Shown here: piece after piece, positions 6,623 to 8,558 of the stretch
How the letters are laid out: every line of letters begins with the position of its first letter
How positions within the stretch are numbered: the stretch's first letter is position 1
NCBI GenBank assembly: GCA_002437815.1
Contig: DJRP01000013.1
Location: forward strand, 82,598 to 91,155
DNA: 8,558 nt
Direction: 5' to 3'
Source: Collinsella sp. UBA6357
GTDB taxonomy: Bacteria; Actinomycetota; Coriobacteriia; Coriobacteriales; Coriobacteriaceae
Position numbers and translations under genes: made by a program
The notes under the pieces: generated by a model
The model's database searches: none
What the model was told of the DNA's origin: nothing
Seen by the model: only the letters and a program-made list of their open reading frames with translations

Positions 6623-8251
6623 TTACTTCTCGTAGACGACCTTGCCTGCGATCATCGTGAGCTCGGCCGTGGCCCCGAGGACCTCTGTCGGCGCACAGTC
6701 GAAGAGGTTGCGGTCGAGCACGCAGATGTCGGCCTGCTTTCCGCAGGCAAGCGTACCGATGCGGTCCTCGGCATGCATGGCATAGGCGCTCCCATAGGTG
6801 TAGGCGCGCAGGGCCTCGGCCATGGTGATGCGCTCCTCGGGGAACCAGCCCTGCGGGTTCGAGCCGTCCTCGAGCATGCGGAACACGGCGCCATAAACCT
6901 CCTCCATGGGCTCCAGACCCACGACCGGGAAGTCGGATCCCAGATGCACGCAGGCACCGCTCGCGAGCAGGCTGTGGATCGGCCACGAAAGCGCAGCGCG
7001 CTCGGGACCCACAGCGTCATCCTTGGCGAGGTCGGCCATGTCAAGGAGCATGTGCCACGGCTGCATGGCCGGGCACACGCCGAGCTCGGCGTAGCGCGGC
7101 AGATCCTCGGGCTGGACGGTCTCGTTGTGTTCCATGGAGTGACGGCATCCCTGCTTGCCATAGTGCCGCTCGCCCTCCTCGAAGCAGTCGAGGACATAGC
7201 GCACGGAACGGTCGCCGATGGCGTGGATACGCGTGTCGACGCCCCACTCGAGTGCCCTGAGCATGGCGGCGCGCACGTGCTCGGGATCCTCGGCCGGCTC
7301 TCCGCAGGTCTCGGGTGCGTTGGCATAGGGCTCGAGCATCCAGGCGGTGTGGTCGGAGCACACGCCGTCGATGAACTGTTTGAAGCCATGCCACTCGACC
7401 TGCGTGCCAGGGAAATCGTATTTAGCACGAATCTCGTCGAGCGTCATCGTCTCGTTCTCAAAGAGATCCGTGTACATGAAGACACGCAGTGGAAGCTCGC
7501 CCGCGGCATTGAGCTCGGCGAGCACCTTGTAAGGATTCTCCATACTCACAAAGGTGGGGTTGACCATACCGACGGTCGTGATGCCGAGCGCGTTGGCACG
7601 GCGGGCGGTCTTGGTAAAGGAGGCGTTGACGACCTCGGGCGCCGGGTCGTAAACCTCGTCCATGAAGAGAGCGCCGGCGTTGTTGGAAAAGACACCCGTG
7701 GGGTTGCCGTCGACATCCTTCAAGATCTTGCCGCCCGTGGGATCGGGAGTCTCGGCGGTGATGCCGACCTTCTCCATCGCGCAGGTATTGGCGCTAAAGG
7801 TGTGCATATCGACCTGCTGCAAAAAGACCGGGCGGTCGGAGATGTACTCGTCGATCATGGCAGCGGTGGGCATCTCGGGAATATCCCACTGGAACTGGAT
7901 GATCTGACAACCCACGATCCACTCGTTGTCCGGGTGGGCGTCGGCAAAATCGCGCACGCGACCCATGCACTGCTCGAAGCTCGTGCAGTCGATGAGGTTG
8001 ACGGCGAAATCGGGGTCGGTCATGAAGGCGCCCTGCGCGAAGTGCGTGTGCGAGTCGATGATGCCGGGCATGACGAGCTTGTCGCCAAAGTCGCGCACCT
8101 CGGTTTCGGGGCCGATAAACGTATCGAGATACTTATCTTCACCGCAGGCGACAATCTTATCGCCACGAACGGCCACCCCGCCCTTAAAGGGCGCGAGCCC
8201 GTCGCCGGTGAACACCGCGTTGCTCTTGATGACCAGATCGGCTTTGTCCAT
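6623..8251 (-). CDS. amidohydrolase family 3 protein (YtcJ-like metal-dependent hydrolase)
   Basis: Predicted cytosolic metal-dependent hydrolase of the amidohydrolase superfamily acting on an amide or related C-N bond; the substrate is unknown. It has 542 residues, normal for the family. An N-terminal beta-sandwich strand (DLVIKSNAVFTGDG, 5-18) leads to MPGIIDSHTHF (61-71) with the metal-binding H68 and H70. Further landmarks are GFKQFIDGV (289-297; K291 is the candidate bridging Lys), RIHAIGDR (341-348; H343), SMEHNE (372-377; H375) and LGSDFPV (437-443; D440). The C-terminal part (TLACGKQADICVLDRN, 500-515) is the usual return to the beta-sandwich. No signal peptide is seen. The start at 8251 has GAGGAGG five bases upstream. 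It is the first gene of a probable operon with the MATE transporter. Relatives are often annotated as N-acyl or exoenzyme regulatory amidohydrolases, but sequence alone does not fix the substrate. Confidence 0.92.
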   Translation of the reverse strand: MDKADLVIKSNAVFTGDGLAPFKGGVAVRGDKIVACGEDKYLDTFIGPETEVRDFGDKLVMPGIIDSHTHFAQGAFMTDPDFAVNLIDCTSFEQCMGRVRDFADAHPDNEWIVGCQIIQFQWDIPEMPTAAMIDEYISDRPVFLQQVDMHTFSANTCAMEKVGITAETPDPTGGKILKDVDGNPTGVFSNNAGALFMDEVYDPAPEVVNASFTKTARRANALGITTVGMVNPTFVSMENPYKVLAELNAAGELPLRVFMYTDLFENETMTLDEIRAKYDFPGTQVEWHGFKQFIDGVCSDHTAWMLEPYANAPETCGEPAEDPEHVRAAMLRALEWGVDTRIHAIGDRSVRYVLDCFEEGERHYGKQGCRHSMEHNETVQPEDLPRYAELGVCPAMQPWHMLLDMADLAKDDAVGPERAALSWPIHSLLASGACVHLGSDFPVVGLEPMEEVYGAVFRMLEDGSNPQGWFPEERITMAEALRAYTYGSAYAMHAEDRIGTLACGKQADICVLDRNLFDCAPTEVLGATAELTMIAGKVVYEK

Positions 8252-8268
8252 ATGAGCCTCCTCAGACG

Positions 8269-8297
8269 TATATAGGACTATCGGCGGACGCCGTCAG
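8269..8297 (-). promoter_or_regulatory. candidate promoter of the amidohydrolase-MATE operon
   Basis: On the minus strand CTGACG (8292-8297, four of six to TTGACA) is followed after 17 bases by TATATA (8269-8274, four of six to TATAAT). Transcription would start near 8262-8263, leaving only about 12 leader bases that just include the GAGGAGG ribosome binding site; this tight fit lowers confidence. A small dyad CGGCG-GA-CGCCG (8282-8293) fills most of the spacer and could be an operator. Confidence 0.35.
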
Positions 8298-8558
8298 CCG
8301 GCGCACATCGATTAGAAGGGGACGTCGCCGTCCCCGGTACGGCGCGTGTCTGCAGGCCTGCGGAGCGTCTGTCCCGCACCCCGCCGCCTCGCGTCACATC
8401 CATTGATGCACGGGGGCCGCACCTCGCCAAGATAGAGGCGAGCAAACGGTCGGTTTAAGGCGGTTTACACGCCTGATCAGGTATTTTATTGTCTCGGTTT
8501 ATTGCTGCTTCATTACGCCCAACGGTCATGCGTTATTTAGGACGGGGTTGAATTTCGC
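8298..8558. other. non-coding right flank with short palindromes and CGGTTTA repeats
   Basis: No gene with a credible start and family signature is seen in about 300 bases upstream of the amidohydrolase. Visible elements are a 7-bp hairpin GGGGACG-TCGC-CGTCCCC (8318-8335); a 10-bp palindrome GCAGGCCTGC (8352-8361); a 6-bp hairpin CTCGCC/GGCGAG (8423-8428 with 8437-8442); a 5-bp hairpin AGGCG/CGCCT (8458-8462 with 8470-8474) overlapping the palindrome CCTGATCAGG (8472-8481) and followed by a T-rich run; and three copies of CGGTTTA (8451, 8461, 8495). The last 100 bases are visibly poorer in GC than the genes, which suits a promoter region for a gene beyond the right edge. Confidence 0.5.

Noticed and set aside
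5189..8275. A plus-strand open frame of more than 1000 codons opposite the MATE and amidohydrolase genes
   Set aside because: It has no family signature, is rich in His, Asp, Gly and Arg as expected for the complement of GC-rich genes, and lies entirely over two well-supported genes. It is a compositional shadow.
8472..8490. Intrinsic terminator at CCTGATCAGG followed by TATTTTATT
   Set aside because: The palindrome can form only a few base pairs with a tight loop, and the alternative 5-bp stem at 8458-8474 is not followed directly by a T run. No gene ends nearby in the window.

Overview
The window looks like chromosomal DNA from a GC-rich, Gram-positive-type anaerobe. A Coriobacteriia member (Collinsella-like) is my best guess. 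It rests on the GC-rich codon use, strong AGGAGG-type ribosome binding sites, a PRD-type sugar regulator and a GAF-like/LuxR regulator. No rRNA or other marker gene is present, so the assignment is inference. I see no tRNA, rRNA, CRISPR array, insertion sequence or phage gene.

Layout, left to right. (1) The 5' part of a class I DAHP synthase gene (minus strand, cut by the left edge), which starts aromatic amino acid biosynthesis. (2) Divergent from it, a GNAT acetyltransferase (plus). (3) A 43-base hairpin repeat, copy 1. (4) A PRD/EIIB/EIIA regulator of the BglG/LicR/ManR class (plus) that lacks the N-terminal DNA-binding part. (5) Copy 2 of the hairpin repeat, a perfect 15-bp stem between two convergent genes. 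(6) Agmatine deiminase aguA (minus). (7) A divergent intergenic region with a 9-bp inverted repeat. (8) A LuxR-type regulator with a GAF-like sensor half (plus). (9) A strong bidirectional terminator. (10) A two-gene minus-strand operon: an amidohydrolase family 3 (YtcJ-like) enzyme first, then a MATE-family multidrug/metabolite exporter. (11) About 300 bases without a gene at the right end, with short palindromes, three CGGTTTA heptamers and a fall in GC towards the edge.

How the genes may work together. The LuxR regulator is the natural candidate to control aguA, because the two share one divergent regulatory region. AguA converts agmatine to N-carbamoylputrescine and ammonia, but none of its usual partners (AguB amidase, putrescine carbamoyltransferase, carbamate kinase, agmatine/putrescine antiporter) is present. 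The amidohydrolase and MATE genes lie 36 bases apart with separate ribosome binding sites and probably form one transcript; the substrate is unknown.

No clearly new system is evident. The points most worth a second look are the apparently headless PRD regulator bracketed by two copies of the same hairpin repeat, the orphan agmatine deiminase with its divergent regulator, and the hydrolase-exporter pair.
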